Assembly (NCBI GenBank): GCA_003586115.2
Contig: QVOM02000029.1
Location: forward strand, 26,785,712 to 26,849,711
Source: Salvator merianae
Taxonomy: Eukaryota > Chordata > Lepidosauria > Squamata > Teiidae
Length of the DNA stretch: 64,000 nucleotides
Direction of reading: 5' to 3'
Below, piece after piece: positions 33,767 to 44,168 of the stretch. The position numbers were made by a program, and so were the translations under genes. Position 1 is the stretch's first letter; every line of letters starts with the position of its first letter. The notes under the pieces were generated by a model. It saw nothing but the letters and a program-made list of their open reading frames with translations. It did not search any database and had not been told where the DNA came from.

Positions 33767-34167
33767 TTACAAGTCCACAGTACGATCATTTTTCTAAAAC
33801 ATTATATTTAACAGACCAAAGTATATATACTAAAAAGCTGATTTTTTTTTTTTTTTTTTTTTGCAGTATTTGTTCCTTGGAAAAAGGAGTCTTGGCAATG
33901 TCCTCAGTTTATAGGACTCTTTTTTTGTCCAAACGTATCAAGTAAGAGAACTTAAATTGTAAGGAAAAGTAAAAATAAGCTAAAACAACTGAATAATTTA
34001 ATAAGTAGCCACCTTTTGTTTAATTTAGTAGAGTAAAATAAGTATCCTAAAGTGGCAATTTAAGTAATTCAACGAAAAAAGGAAGATTAAATTTTAGTTC
34101 AAGAACATTGAAAGTTCTCCGCACTGTTTAATATCTTACAAGAGGACTCCAAACATCTGTAGATAAC

Positions 34168-35109
34168 ATGGAGAAAGAGCGAAGCTTTGTAGTTAGCTGC
34201 AAGGAGTGTAATATGATGATACTTCTACCAGAGGGGGATCCTGATTACACCTGCCACAAATGCAAGCGCGTGTCTTTCCTGGAAGAGAAAGTGAAAGAAC
34301 TTGAGGAGAGAGTGGCTACTTTGAAGCTCATTAGGGAGAAGGAGAGCTTCCTGGATACAACGGAAGAGGCACTTCAAACTGATCACGGAGAGGACAACAT
34401 CAGAGAACCTGTGGAAGCTGAGGATTGGAAGCATGTGACCAAAAGAAGCAGGAGGATAACGAGAGAGTCAGCAACTATACAGCTTGAAAACCGGTACCAG
34501 GCTCTCACGGAGAAGAATAATCAGGAAGTTCGGGAAGATTTGGTGTGCAATATGAAACCTCTTGAACTGAAAAAAAGAAGAGCAGCTGTGAAGAAGAATA
34601 GGAGAGTGATGGTTGTGGGGGATTCCTTATTGAGGGGAACAGAGGCAGCTGTGTGCAGACCTGACATGACCTCACGAGAAGTGTGCTGCCTTCCCGGTGC
34701 ACGAATCAAAGATGTAACCGAGAGGCTGCCAAGACTCTTCAGTCCTACAGAGTATTACCCATTCCTACTAATACATGTAGGAACAAATGACACTGCAGGA
34801 AGGAACTTTGAAGCTATCTGCAGAGACTTTGAAGACCTGGGCAGGAAAGTGAAGGAACTGGGAGCGCAAGTTGTCTTCTCTTCTATCCTACCAGTGAATG
34901 GCCGTGGAACAGGAAGATGGAGAAGGATTCTACAGGTAAACAACTGGCTACGTCGATGGTGCTACCAGCAAGGATTTGGATTTCTAGACCATGGACTAAA
35001 CTACTTATATGATGGACTCCTTGCAAGAGATGGGCTCCATCTTACAAAGACAGGAAAGCACATATTTGGCAGGAGACTGGCTGCACTCATCAGGAGAGCT
35101 TTAAACTAG
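34168..35109 (+). CDS. CR1 ORF1 protein (zinc-binding motif, coiled coil, SGNH-type esterase), copy 2
   Basis: 313 residues, intact. Zinc-binding CKEC and CHKC at about 11-32, coiled coil about 36-62, esterase blocks GDSLL near 153, HVGTND near 200 and DGLHL near 290. Eleven residues differ from copy 1 and none hits these motifs. By family knowledge it is a cytoplasmic RNA-binding partner of the ORF2 protein. The end of the gene, GCT TTA AAC TAG, combines a slippery heptamer with the stop codon. No host gene in the neighbourhood suggests domestication. Confidence 0.9.
   Translation: MEKERSFVVSCKECNMMILLPEGDPDYTCHKCKRVSFLEEKVKELEERVATLKLIREKESFLDTTEEALQTDHGEDNIREPVEAEDWKHVTKRSRRITRESATIQLENRYQALTEKNNQEVREDLVCNMKPLELKKRRAAVKKNRRVMVVGDSLLRGTEAAVCRPDMTSREVCCLPGARIKDVTERLPRLFSPTEYYPFLLIHVGTNDTAGRNFEAICRDFEDLGRKVKELGAQVVFSSILPVNGRGTGRWRRILQVNNWLRRWCYQQGFGFLDHGLNYLYDGLLARDGLHLTKTGKHIFGRRLAALIRRALN
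35100..35106 (+). promoter_or_regulatory. Putative -1 ribosomal frameshift site TTTAAAC, copy 2
   Basis: T TTA AAC occupies the last base of an Ala codon and the final two sense codons of ORF1, then TAG. After a -1 slip the next codon is CTA at 35106-35108, which is the ORF2 frame (35106 and 35295 are both multiples of three). U UUA AAC is one of the most efficient known -1 slippery sequences. A stimulatory structure was not evident by eye. Conserved in copy 1. Confidence 0.6.
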
Positions 35110-38030
35110 GGCGAAAGGGGAAGGGAAGTAAAAGTCCAGAGAAAGATAAACAGCTAATAAATACAGATAAGGAACTTGCTACCAGAAATGAAAGGAAAGA
35201 ACAAAGTCAAACAATTTGGAAGGAAACTAAAGGAGTCAAGCTTGAAAGAGACATTTGTCGCAAACTAAAATGTTTCTATACCAATGCGCAAAGCATGGGA
35301 AACAAACAAGGAGAACTGGAAATCCTAGCACAGGAAAATAAATATGATATCATAGGCATAACTGAAACTTGGTGGGATAATACGCATGATTGGAACACAG
35401 AGCTCGAAGGATACAACTTATTTAAAAAAAGCAGGCTTAATAAAAGGGGAGGAGGTGTTGCATTGTATGTAAGGAAAATATATACTACCACAGAGATTAA
35501 TCTTTCAGATAATGGAAGCCCTGTAGAAACCGTTTGGGTGAAAATACAAGGAGAGAGCAACACAAAGGATACTGTTGTAGGAGTTTATTATAGACCCCCT
35601 GGACAAACAGAATATATGGATGAACTATTTATATATCAGATGGCCAAGCTCTCGGGGAAACACGACCTAGTCATTATGGGAGATTTTAACTATCCGGACA
35701 TTTGTTGGGAATCTCTCTCTGGCAAAAGTCATGGGTCCAATAAATTCTTATCCTCTCTGGCAGATAACTTCATTTTCCAAAGGATGGAGGAAAAAACAAG
35801 GGGGTGTGCTATCTTGGACCTAATCCTTACCAACAGGGAGGAAATGGTTGAGGAAGTAAGGGTGACTGGGACCCTGGGTGGCAGTGACCATGCTATCATT
35901 GAGTTTTGGATAACAAAAGGAGGAAGATCTGACAGGACTCGGACTTCAAGGTTAGATTTCAGAGGAGCAGATTTTGATGGACTCAGAAGGAGGGTAGGAA
36001 GGATCCATTGGCTGGATGTCTTAAAGGACAGAAATGTCCAGGAAGGATGGGAAATTTTGAGAAAGGAGATTCTAGAGGCACAATCTTTAACAATTCCTAA
36101 AAGAAAAAAAAATGGCAAGCATCTAAAGAGACCAGGGTGGATGAACCCTGAACTTAATCACTTGCTAAAAAGAAAAAAAGAAATGTTTAAAAAATGGAAA
36201 GAGGGGGACATATCAAAAGAAGAATATAATGCAATCTGCAGGAACTGCAGGATAAGTGTCAGAAAGGCTAAAGCTAAAAATGAATTGAGGATTGCAAGAG
36301 AGGCCAAAAACAATAAAAAAGGCTTTTGGGGGTATGTCAGAAGCAAAAGAAAAGTCAAAGAAGCTATAGGACCTTTACAAAATGGGAAGGGTGATTTGGT
36401 CAAAAACGATATTCAGAAGGCAGAACTTCTGAACTCCTATTTTGCATCTGTTTTCTCTCAGAAAGGAAAGGAAACATCAGTTGGCCTTCACTGTGCTGTT
36501 GAGGGAATAAGAGAATCAAGGCTCTGTATGGACAAGGAGAAGGTGAGGGAACAGTTAGCAAACTTAAATGTATTCAAGTCTCCAGGCCCAGATGAATTAC
36601 ATCCTAGGGTGCTGAAGGAATTAGCTGATATAATTGCTGAACCACTCTCCGTGATATTTGAGAACTCATGGATAACAGGAGAAGTCCCAGAAGATTGGAG
36701 AAGGGCAAATGTTGTACCTATCTTTAAAAAAGGAAAGAAGGCTGACCCAGGCAACTACAGGCCTGTGAGCCTGACTTCAATACCAGGCAAGATATTTGAA
36801 CAAATCATTAAACAGCACATATGGGAGCACTTGGATGGGAATGCAGTAATTAACCAAAGCCAACATGGATTTGTAACAAACAAGTCATGCCAGACTAATC
36901 TTATTTCCTTTTATGACAAAATTACTGGATGGATCGATCAAGGAAAGGCTGTGGACATAGTATATCTTGACTTTAGCAAAGCATTTGACAAGGTGTCTCA
37001 TAGTATACTTATTGAAAAAATGATCAACTATGGGATTGACAGGACAACTGTTAGGTGGATTCATAACTGGCTTAGTGATCGTACTCAAAGAGTGGTCATA
37101 AATGGCTTCACATCCGATTGGAAGACTGTCTCAAGTGGGGTACCGCAAGGCTCTGTCTTGGGCCCATTGCTGTTCAACATTTTTATAAACGATCTGGATG
37201 AAGGTGTCGAGGGGACGCTGATCAAATTTGCAGATGACACAAAGCTAGGAGGGCTTGCTAACACTAGGGAGGAGAAGGAGAGGATTCAAAAGGATTTGGA
37301 CAAGCTTGAACAGTGGGCTGAAGCTAACAGAATGACATTTAACAGGGAGAAATGCAAAGTTTTACATCTGGGTAAGAAAAATGACAATATCCAATACAGA
37401 ATGGGGGGAATCTCGCTGAGCAGCAGCACATGTGAAAAGGATCTGGGTGTACTAGTAGATCACAGATTAAACATGAGTCAACAGTGTGATGCAGCTGCAA
37501 AAAAGGCAAATACCATCCTGGGCTGTATCAAGAGGAGTATAGAGTCTAGATCACGAGAAGTAATTGTCCCACTTTACTCTTCCTTGGTCAGACCTCATCT
37601 GGAGTATTGTGTCCAGTTCTGGGCACCCCAGTTTAAAAAAGACATTGACAAACTGGAACAAGTTCAGAGAAGGGCGACCAAAATGGTGAGTGGTCTGCAA
37701 ACCATGTCCTACGAGGAAAGGTTAAAGGACCTAGGAATGTTTAGCCTGCAGAAGAGAAGACTGAGAGGAGACATGATAGCTGTTTTCAAGTATCTGAAGG
37801 GCTGTCACAGTGCAGAAGGATTGGCCCTATTCTCAGTTGCGCAAGAAGGAAGGACTAGAAACAATGGGATGAAACTTCAAGGGAGTAGATACAGGCTAGA
37901 TATTAGGAAAAACTTCCTGACCGTAAGGGCAATCAGTCATTGGAACAGGTTGCCACAGGAGGTGGTAGGCTCTCCTTCGCTGGAGGTCTTCAAGGAGAGG
38001 CTGGACAGTTATCTGTCTGGGATGCTTTAG
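35106..38030 (+). CDS. CR1 ORF2 polyprotein: APE endonuclease + reverse transcriptase, copy 2 (intact)
   Basis: The frame is open from the slippery site; the first Met is at 35295, giving 911 residues, with 63 sense codons and no ATG before it. Counting from that Met: ITETWWD near 22, YRPPG near 100, MGDFNYPD near 128 and GSDHAIIEF near 196 are endonuclease motifs. SPGPDELHP near 428, DFSKAFDK near 558, GVPQGS near 614 and catalytic FADD near 645 are RT motifs. The C-terminal part has RPHLEYCVQFWAP. The usual first endonuclease motif, TNAQS, lies just upstream of the Met, so translation probably starts earlier, by frameshift fusion or a non-AUG start. It nicks target DNA and copies the element RNA (family knowledge). 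Confidence 0.9.
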   Translation, partial: LGRKGKGSKSPEKDKQLINTDKELATRNERKEQSQTIWKETKGVKLERDICRKLKCFYTNAQSMGNKQGELEILAQENKYDIIGITETWWDNTHDWNTELEGYNLFKKSRLNKRGGGVALYVRKIYTTTEINLSDNGSPVETVWVKIQGESNTKDTVVGVYYRPPGQTEYMDELFIYQMAKLSGKHDLVIMGDFNYPDICWESLSGKSHGSNKFLSSLADNFIFQRMEEKTRGCAILDLILTNREEMVEEVRVTGTLGGSDHAIIEFWITKGGRSDRTRTSRLDFRGADFDGLRRRVGRIHWLDVLKDRNVQEGWEILRKEILEAQSLTIPKRKKNGKHLKRPGWMNPELNHLLKRKKEMFKKWKEGDISKEEYNAICRNCRISVRKAKAKNELRIAREAKNNKKGFWGYVRSKRKVKEAIGPLQNGKGDLVKNDIQKAELLNSYFASVFSQKGKETSVGLHCAVEGIRESRLCMDKEKVREQLANLNVFKSPGPDELHPRVLKELADIIAEPLSVIFENSWITGEVPEDWRRANVVPIFKKGKKADPGNYRPVSLTSIPGKIFEQIIKQHIWEHLDGNAVINQSQHGFVTNKSCQTNLISFYDKITGWIDQGKAVDIVYLDFSKAFDKVSHSILIEKMINYGIDRTTVRWIHNWLSDRTQRVVINGFTSDWKTVSSGVPQGSVLGPLLFNIFINDLDEGVEGTLIKFADDTKLGGLANTREEKERIQKDLDKLEQWAEANRMTFNREKCKVLHLGKKNDNIQYRMGGISLSSSTCEKDLGVLVDHRLNMSQQCDAAAKKANTILGCIKRSIESRSREVIVPLYSSLVRPHLEYCVQFWAPQFKKDIDKLEQVQRRATKMVSGLQTMSYEERLKDLGMFSLQKRRLRGDMIAVFKYLKGCHSAEGLALFSVAQEGRTRNNGMKLQGSRYRLDIRKNFLTVRAISHWNRLPQEVVGSPSLEVFKERLDSYLSGML

Positions 38031-38089
38031 TGAATCCTGCATTGAGCAGGGGGTTGGACTCGATGACCCTAGAGGTCCCTTCCAACTCT

Positions 38090-38121
38090 ATGATTCTATG
38101 ATTCTATGATTCTATGATTCT
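38090..38121 (+). repeat. CR1 3'-terminal microsatellite (attctatg)n
   Basis: About four attctatg units after ccaactctatg, the same as at the end of copy 1. Confidence 0.85.
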
Positions 38122-39460
38122 AAAGTTAAAGACCACAGAATAACCAGCTTCCCAGATCGCCTGGGTTGGGACTCTATGCCTTAAATATGAATGAAAGTGG
38201 AGGAGGACAAGGACAAGGAGGAGGCGGAGTACAGGGACGACAAGGAAAGGACAAACAATAAAAGAATTAAGTTTTTAAAGCTAGGCTGCTCCCCATCCAT
38301 TTTGGAAAGGATCAAACAAGACTGCAATATGTCTTCAACAAGGATATTCAAAACCTGAAACATGGAATGACACACTTTGATTAATCATGTTTCTTCTATT
38401 TGGTAGGACTAATTAGGGCACCAACTAAAACCTATTTCTTTTTTTGTTTTGTTTCCTTTCTCTCTTTCCATAAAAGCAGAACCTTTGTTAACTTCTTCTA
38501 TTGAAACTTGAGACACCAATTTGAAAATAGAACAAATGGGGTGCACTAAACAATGCCAGCTTGTTCACGTGGCATGTTAATGATCAAACAAGCAAGACAA
38601 TATTTGCATAAGAAGCAAATTCCATCAGCAGTAGCAACAAAGGAATCAATTTTGTATGTGCTCAGGCTGTCTAGTGATGGGAGGATCTTTCTCAGGCGCA
38701 TGTATGCTTTTAATCAAAAGCCATCCCCGTTTTTATTCACCCTTTGACAATCGAGTTAATTAAGCAGAGACTTGACTATTGAAATAGCTTACTACATTCA
38801 GAGCATTCAAAACAGAAATTTGCTTGCCATCATGTTTCTGGAGTTTTTATGTGCATGTTTTGTTATTGTTGTTGTTGTTTTTAATCTTCTTTTGTTACTC
38901 TTTGTTCAAATCTGGTGTATTATATTGGGATTGCGTTAAGTGGCTTCTGGCTTTTATCACCACAAAAGCCCACAACAGGTAGTTTAGATTAAAAGGCAGT
39001 TACTGGTGCAACCTCGATCACAGTCAGACATGACTTTTAATCAGATTCCAGACCAATTTCTCATCTGAGAGTTCAAACATAACAATACCTTTATGGGGTT
39101 TTTTCTCAGTACTTTTCCCTGGGAAAGGGACTATAATGAATTCGCATTTTGTTAGCACTAAAGCCATTTGAGCTCATTAGTCCATTTTAATTTTCAGGTG
39201 TGATCACAAGCCTATGGGGGCTGAACCGTACTTTTATGGATGGGCACAGGGAGGATTTCTCACCCAGTGTCTGATTTGCAAGCATTCTAGAGCGAAGGCG
39301 CCATTTTCCCCCACTTCCTTCCTCACTCTTCCTTTGCTATCTGCTGTGCTTCTCTTTCCTCTTTAGTCCTGCAGCACTGGACCTTCTCACTGCCAACCCA
39401 TCCAGTCTTCACGTTCCTGTCTGCCCTCTTGCCTCTCCCCAATCTGTTCTAGCTTTTTCA
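38122..39460. other. Unassigned non-coding sequence
   Basis: No gene. Directly after the CR1 end, gaccacagaataaccagctt resembles gaccacaaaataatcagctt at 33494, hinting that the CR1 landed in a locally repeated sequence. A GTT run lies near 38865. 39180-39440 is slightly GC-richer but without motifs. Confidence 0.35.
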
Positions 39461-39985
39461 AGGCATATAACAACAACAACACTAATAATGTTGTTTATAA
39501 TGCCCTTTTTGCCAAAGGGAAGAACAAGAAACATATACAGTTAAGAGACAAATTATATACATATCTATCTCTATATCCCTATATATCTATATATATAGAA
39601 TGCTAAATGTAAAATCATCCCCCAGTCCTCACCAGATGCTTCACACCTCCACAGCTACATATCTAAATGATTCACTCTGGTGAATCGAAAAGGAAAGTCT
39701 TCAACCCCTTCTGAAAGTGGAGGAGATCCTCCTCCAGCCAAAGGTCCAGAGGACGACTGTTCCACAAACATGGGGCCAGGTCTTGAAAGGCTCACAGCCT
39801 TGAGGTAGCTGTAGGTGTTGGTGGAACAGGCAGTAATCCCTTAGCTGTAGAGCGTAGGTTCCTGGAAGGTACATACTGTGTCAGCCGAGCTGCCAAATAG
39901 CTAGGGAGATTACACCAATACCAACCATTTAAAACGGGCCCTGGCTCCAATTTGCAGCCACTTGCATTCTGGAAAAGCAATAGAT
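39461..39985 (-). repeat. Old LINE-like 3' end, minus strand (uncertain)
   Basis: aggacgactgttccacaaac, atggggccaggtcttgaaag and the run ccttagctgtagagcgtagg have the layout of the L2 C-terminus on the minus strand (compare gtgttccacagtctgggggc at 10147). Preceded by a TA-rich simple tract, 39553-39597. Family not determined. Confidence 0.35.
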
Positions 39986-41694
39986 ATACACTCAAGCTCT
40001 CACCACCACCTTTGCATGATGAAGCAGCTGGTGAAAGGTTGCCAGGGGGTGGGATGTTGCTTTTTCCATTACAGTATGTTCCACCCTGTCACGGAACAGA
40101 GAAGATAAGTACAAAAAAGCTCCTCCCCCAAGTTCAGTGAAGTTTTATACATGCACTTTCAAAAGTCGTGTTTTTAAAGTTACGATTCTATCTTTCAAAC
40201 CATGCAGAGCAACTGAGCTTTTGTTAATGGTGCTACTTTGCTTTGACACATCCCCAGTATCTCTCTGATATGCTTCTAAGAACAAATAACTTCATCACTT
40301 GAACAGTATCTACCTTGGTCTTTGCGTACAGTGCAATGATCTATGCATCATCATGTAGACATGCTTCCTACACATGAACATTTAACGGCTTGGTGCATTG
40401 AGAATATATATGAGAGCAAAATAACTGAAATAACAGTTTTATTTATACAATGTGTCATGACAGAGGAAAAATGCTGTGACGTGCCAACAACTCTCTCCCC
40501 CCCACCCAAAAGACCCTATTCTTTATCGTGACTCAAATGTAGTGTCACAGTGGATGCTTGTTTATAACTGCAAGACTGCAGTGAGGGCAGGTGGGTACAT
40601 AGAACAATGTGGCGAATTTTAAAAGAACCAAAATGAAATCATTTGCCTCTTAGTTTTTGATCCATCCACCAAAGTATTGGGAAATCATTTAAAATGCAGA
40701 TTTGGAACTTTGTCAATGCCTTGAGATTCAGCAAAATAACCCACTATCTGTGAATGAGTTTAATAGAGGGGTTAACAACTTGTAACAGGCCATTCCCAGG
40801 GAATGCAACCAACAGAGGCATCCTATCAAAGGGTGTGATAACCTCAACCATTGACCCCTAATAAGGACTGTATACCTTTGTGCCCAGACTGGATCTTGGT
40901 AGATGTCTTTTTCAGCACTAAAGGAAGCTTCTCCTATTTGGAGTCCCCAGCCTGGTAAAAGGCTTGTGGTCAACTATGGAACATTAGGAGAAAATACCAT
41001 ACATTAATCATTACTTGCTTAATCCACTTCCCTTCAAAGTCTTCCCTAGCTAAACCCACTCACCATACACAAACCACACACATTCACACACTTTTCATAG
41101 CAAGAGCCCAAACCCAGTTTCTGTACTCTTCCTACTTTCTTTCTCGGTTTAGACATAGATTTAAAGATAGAGATTGTTAGGTGGGTTGTGACTGTGTGAA
41201 GATCGCGTGTCTTTAAGCTTACTCATCTCAGCCACAAGTCTATAGCCATTTGGCTGTACAACATTTAATTTGCCAAAAAGGTGAATAGACTGCCTTCACA
41301 TGTCTGTCGATAGTTCATTAGAAACAAACTGATGACAGTAATTTGGAGAAGAAAGAGGGACAAAATGGTTTCCAATCTATTGGCCGGTCTAGACAGAAGT
41401 AGAATTGATTGGGCCTCTGCAGTTCACTGGGACTGGAACCTGGGCCTTACCATGCAGCCAATCAATATGCAAGTTCTTCACTTCTAAATTCTTAGCATCT
41501 GTAAAACACTTTATTGCTGGTTTTACATCAGGGCAGAGGTCACCACAATGAGACTCATGGTGGCATGGAGCCAATGATTTCTCCCCTGTGCACAAAAAGC
41601 CTCTGAGAGCACACAGAAGCATATCACTTCTTTCAATGTAAAAGTCATAGATTCACAAAAGCTGTGCAGTGGTAAAATTATGCAATCTTCAAGA
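39986..41694. other. Unassigned non-coding sequence
   Basis: No gene or named repeat. Small ORFs at 40343-40531 and 40728-40973 lack any motif. Confidence 0.4.
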
Positions 41695-42188
41695 GGCCTG
41701 TTCGCACTTATGTCAGTATAACGTTCTAACTAGCTTGTTTTGGGCCGGGCGGCATCAGGTACGGTGAGGAACATTCACACCTGTCAACGTTGGAACGCTC
41801 CGTGAGCCGACCAGCTAGGGAAGAAGTGCAAATGGGAGCATACTAGTTCAGTAGCTGTATCTGGAATTACCGCTAGGGTCCAGGCCTCAAAGTTCAAACC
41901 TAGCGAGAGCTGGGTTCAAATTGTCAGACAGCACCTTCGTGACCACACAGTCCCTGCCCTGTCGCCATTCCAAACCAGGAAGTGGTCTAAACGCACCACT
42001 CCAGATCCTCACCTGATCGTCTTAGTCATCTTGGAGACTACAGTTTTCTTGAACACAGCTGGTGACCTTCTGATAAGCTTCAGGTGGGCTTTGGTGAGTT
42101 TCCAGTCAGCTAGAGCTGTTTGCAGGTATGAATGCTCCGTTCCAGCAAGTGACCTGGCATGTTCTACTTTCTAAGTGTGAACAGGCCC
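41695..42188 (+). mobile_element. Non-autonomous DNA transposon, family A'
   Basis: Ends ggcctgttcgcactta and taagtgtgaacaggcc form a 16-bp inverted repeat with one mismatch. The interior parallels 14871-15359: gggcggcatcaggtacggtg, ggaagtggtctaaacgcacc and caggtatgaatgctccgttc. No open frame of note and no convincing target duplication. Confidence 0.7.
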
Positions 42189-43824
42189 AAAGAATCGAAG
42201 CTCTTCTGTTGTTGTTTTTTTCTTTGCAGCTCTGTTAACTTTTCAAGAAGAAAATGTTAACAGCTTTGTTACCTTATGAAGAAGTGGTGTGTGCCTGTGT
42301 TCAGAGGCCAAGGGACAGAAGCATTCCAAAAGCTGGTAACTTACAAAATTAGGAGAGGCTCTACTGACAGTTCCCGCCCTCTCCTCCAATATTTGATGTT
42401 GCACTCATGACAGGATCTTTTCCGTGATGGCATCTGGGCTACAACATAATATTAAAATATCCCCCAACCCTGCCAGTTTTCAAAAAGAATCTAGACAAAT
42501 CTTTTCACCCAGGATTTAAGATATGGTACATATATCAGTCCTGTCAGATGCATCTTTCTTTCATCTTCTTTGTCATTTTTTTTAAAAATTATTCTATTAT
42601 GGCTTTATTGTTCATTGTTTTTAAAAGCTCTGAACTTTTTATAAGCAATAAAAATAAAAAAAATCACTGGGCATATGGAAGCTTCCAAAGACAGTCAAAG
42701 TGCTACATGTTTTCATGGGCCCCAGTTACAACTAAGTTTTAATCCACCTTGGATACACTTTCAGAGTGAGATAATGCAACAGCCTTCCTTCCACATTATA
42801 TATGCTGCAAATAATGCAGAAGAAAACAAGTCATCACTTTGCTGATGTGTTCTGCTCTGAAGGTGGATCAAAGGTGAATTAAGGTTGGACCTCCATTATG
42901 CAGCAAAGGCACCTTAAGTGAGGCCAATTTCCATTACTCCCAATGGAGACCAGTTGCCCTGAGATGCTGATTAAAGTACCTTTAGTATATAATGGAGATG
43001 CAACCTAAACCTTAAGTGTAGCTGGGCCCTTAGTGAAATGCTTGGTAGCTGTCATCCATTGTCTTCTGCTTCCTTATTTCCATGTATTTGGCAAGTAGAA
43101 GTGACTAATGCAACATACCTGTGCCTCTTTCAATTGATATGAGCCCCCTCTATTTTGCAGTTAAACATCCTCATATAAACACAAAATAACATTGACGCTC
43201 AGCCCTGGGGAGAGATCACCTGCCTATCAGTGTTTGGGGAATATTTGCAGCAATGTTGTCGATCTCAGCTTTCATCTGAATAATCCAATTAGACACATCT
43301 CAGACTTTGGGGAATATATGCAGGTAGCAGAAGCATCACTTCAAACAGCAATAATATCCTTCAGCAGGCCGACAACCATGTAAGAAGAACCCAAAATGAG
43401 TGAATCCATCCTTACAGCTTTTGCATAGACATAAAAGTGAGGATGGGAACAAATGGTTCAACGTACGCAATAACTTTGCCTACTGTAAAATGTCACAATT
43501 AGTCATGATCTAACTGTCAGAAGATTCTGTATCCTGTGCATTTTTTTAGATGGTGCTTTGTCAAATTTTTTTCCTTTTATTTTTTGGAAGTGAAGTGTTA
43601 CCAAAAACAGCAGCAAACAACATTTTGAATTGGAGGAAAATGCTTTGACCTTTACAGTATATTCTATTGGAAATAATTACAGACGTTCTTTGCAGCAAAT
43701 GGAACAGTCACTAAAAGACATATTTCAACAGACAGGGGGGTTAGGTTGTAATATTCTGTGTGCATCACTGAACGCATGAGTTCATATGTCTGCCAATTAT
43801 GCACAGGAGTACTCACTTAATGGG
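42189..43824. other. Unassigned non-coding sequence
   Basis: AT-rich with A/T runs near 42570 and 42650. The stretch 42850-43030 (aaggtgaattaaggttggac ... gcagcaaaggcaccttaagt) carries a ccttaa/ttaagg inverted theme but no clear ends. Confidence 0.35.
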
Positions 43825-43827
43825 AAC

Positions 43828-43935
43828 AACTATAGCTCAGTGCTACAGCATCAGTTTTGCACGCAAAACAGGTTCAGTTTCCAGTGTCTCTTTAGAAAAG
43901 GCAATTCAGACCACTTCTGTATTGCTGCCACAAAA
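43828..43935 (+). repeat. tRNA-derived SINE relic
   Basis: ctatagctcagtgctacagc resembles a pol III A box and caggttcagtttccagtg a B box, about 35 bp apart, with the intervening ttttgcacgcaaaacagg in place of the anticodon arm. Too diverged to be a functional tRNA; it fits the head of squamate tRNA SINEs. Confidence 0.5.
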
Positions 43936-43965
43936 ACTGCATGGATGTGTCCACATAGTGGTCCT

Positions 43966-44139
43966 TTCTACATTAGGCCTTATTTCAGATTATATTCCAC
44001 AACCGGGACTTGCTATCTGTATGCTAGTGCAGACTACAGTAGTTTCTGGGTGGGGCCTGCCATACTCCCTACTACCATGTGGATAGAAGGTCCTTATTCT
44101 GGGATATAATCCAGAATAAGGCACAGTGCAAAAAGGGCC
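43966..44139. repeat. Short MITE-like element, family F
   Basis: cttatttcagattatattcc ... ctatctgtatgctagtgcag ... attctgggatataatccaga, then agtgcaaaaagggcc. Second copy of the 33627-33766 element; its ends are self-complementary. Confidence 0.6.
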
Positions 44140-44168
44140 ATAGTCACCAGAAGTCAAAGTTAACTCAA

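Larger units (their letters stand above)
33916..38121 (+). mobile_element. CR1-clade LINE, copy 2 (both ORFs open)
   Basis: Similarity to copy 1 starts abruptly at ctttttttgtccaaacg near 33917, continues through ORF1 and ORF2 and ends in the attctatg repeats. Upstream of that point the two copies differ completely, so copy 2 is probably 5'-truncated (usual for LINEs) or has another 5' UTR. ORF1 and ORF2 are uninterrupted, the RT catalytic FADD is present and the 3' end is complete. The element looks young. Same orientation as copy 1, about 30.4 kb away. Confidence 0.9.

Noticed and set aside
41695..42188. 8-bp target duplication for this family A' copy
   Set aside because: Flanks cttcaaga and aaagaatc do not match as a direct repeat at any sensible boundary.
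43828..43935. tRNA gene
   Set aside because: A- and B-box-like motifs are present but the anticodon and acceptor stems do not pair; best read as a SINE head.
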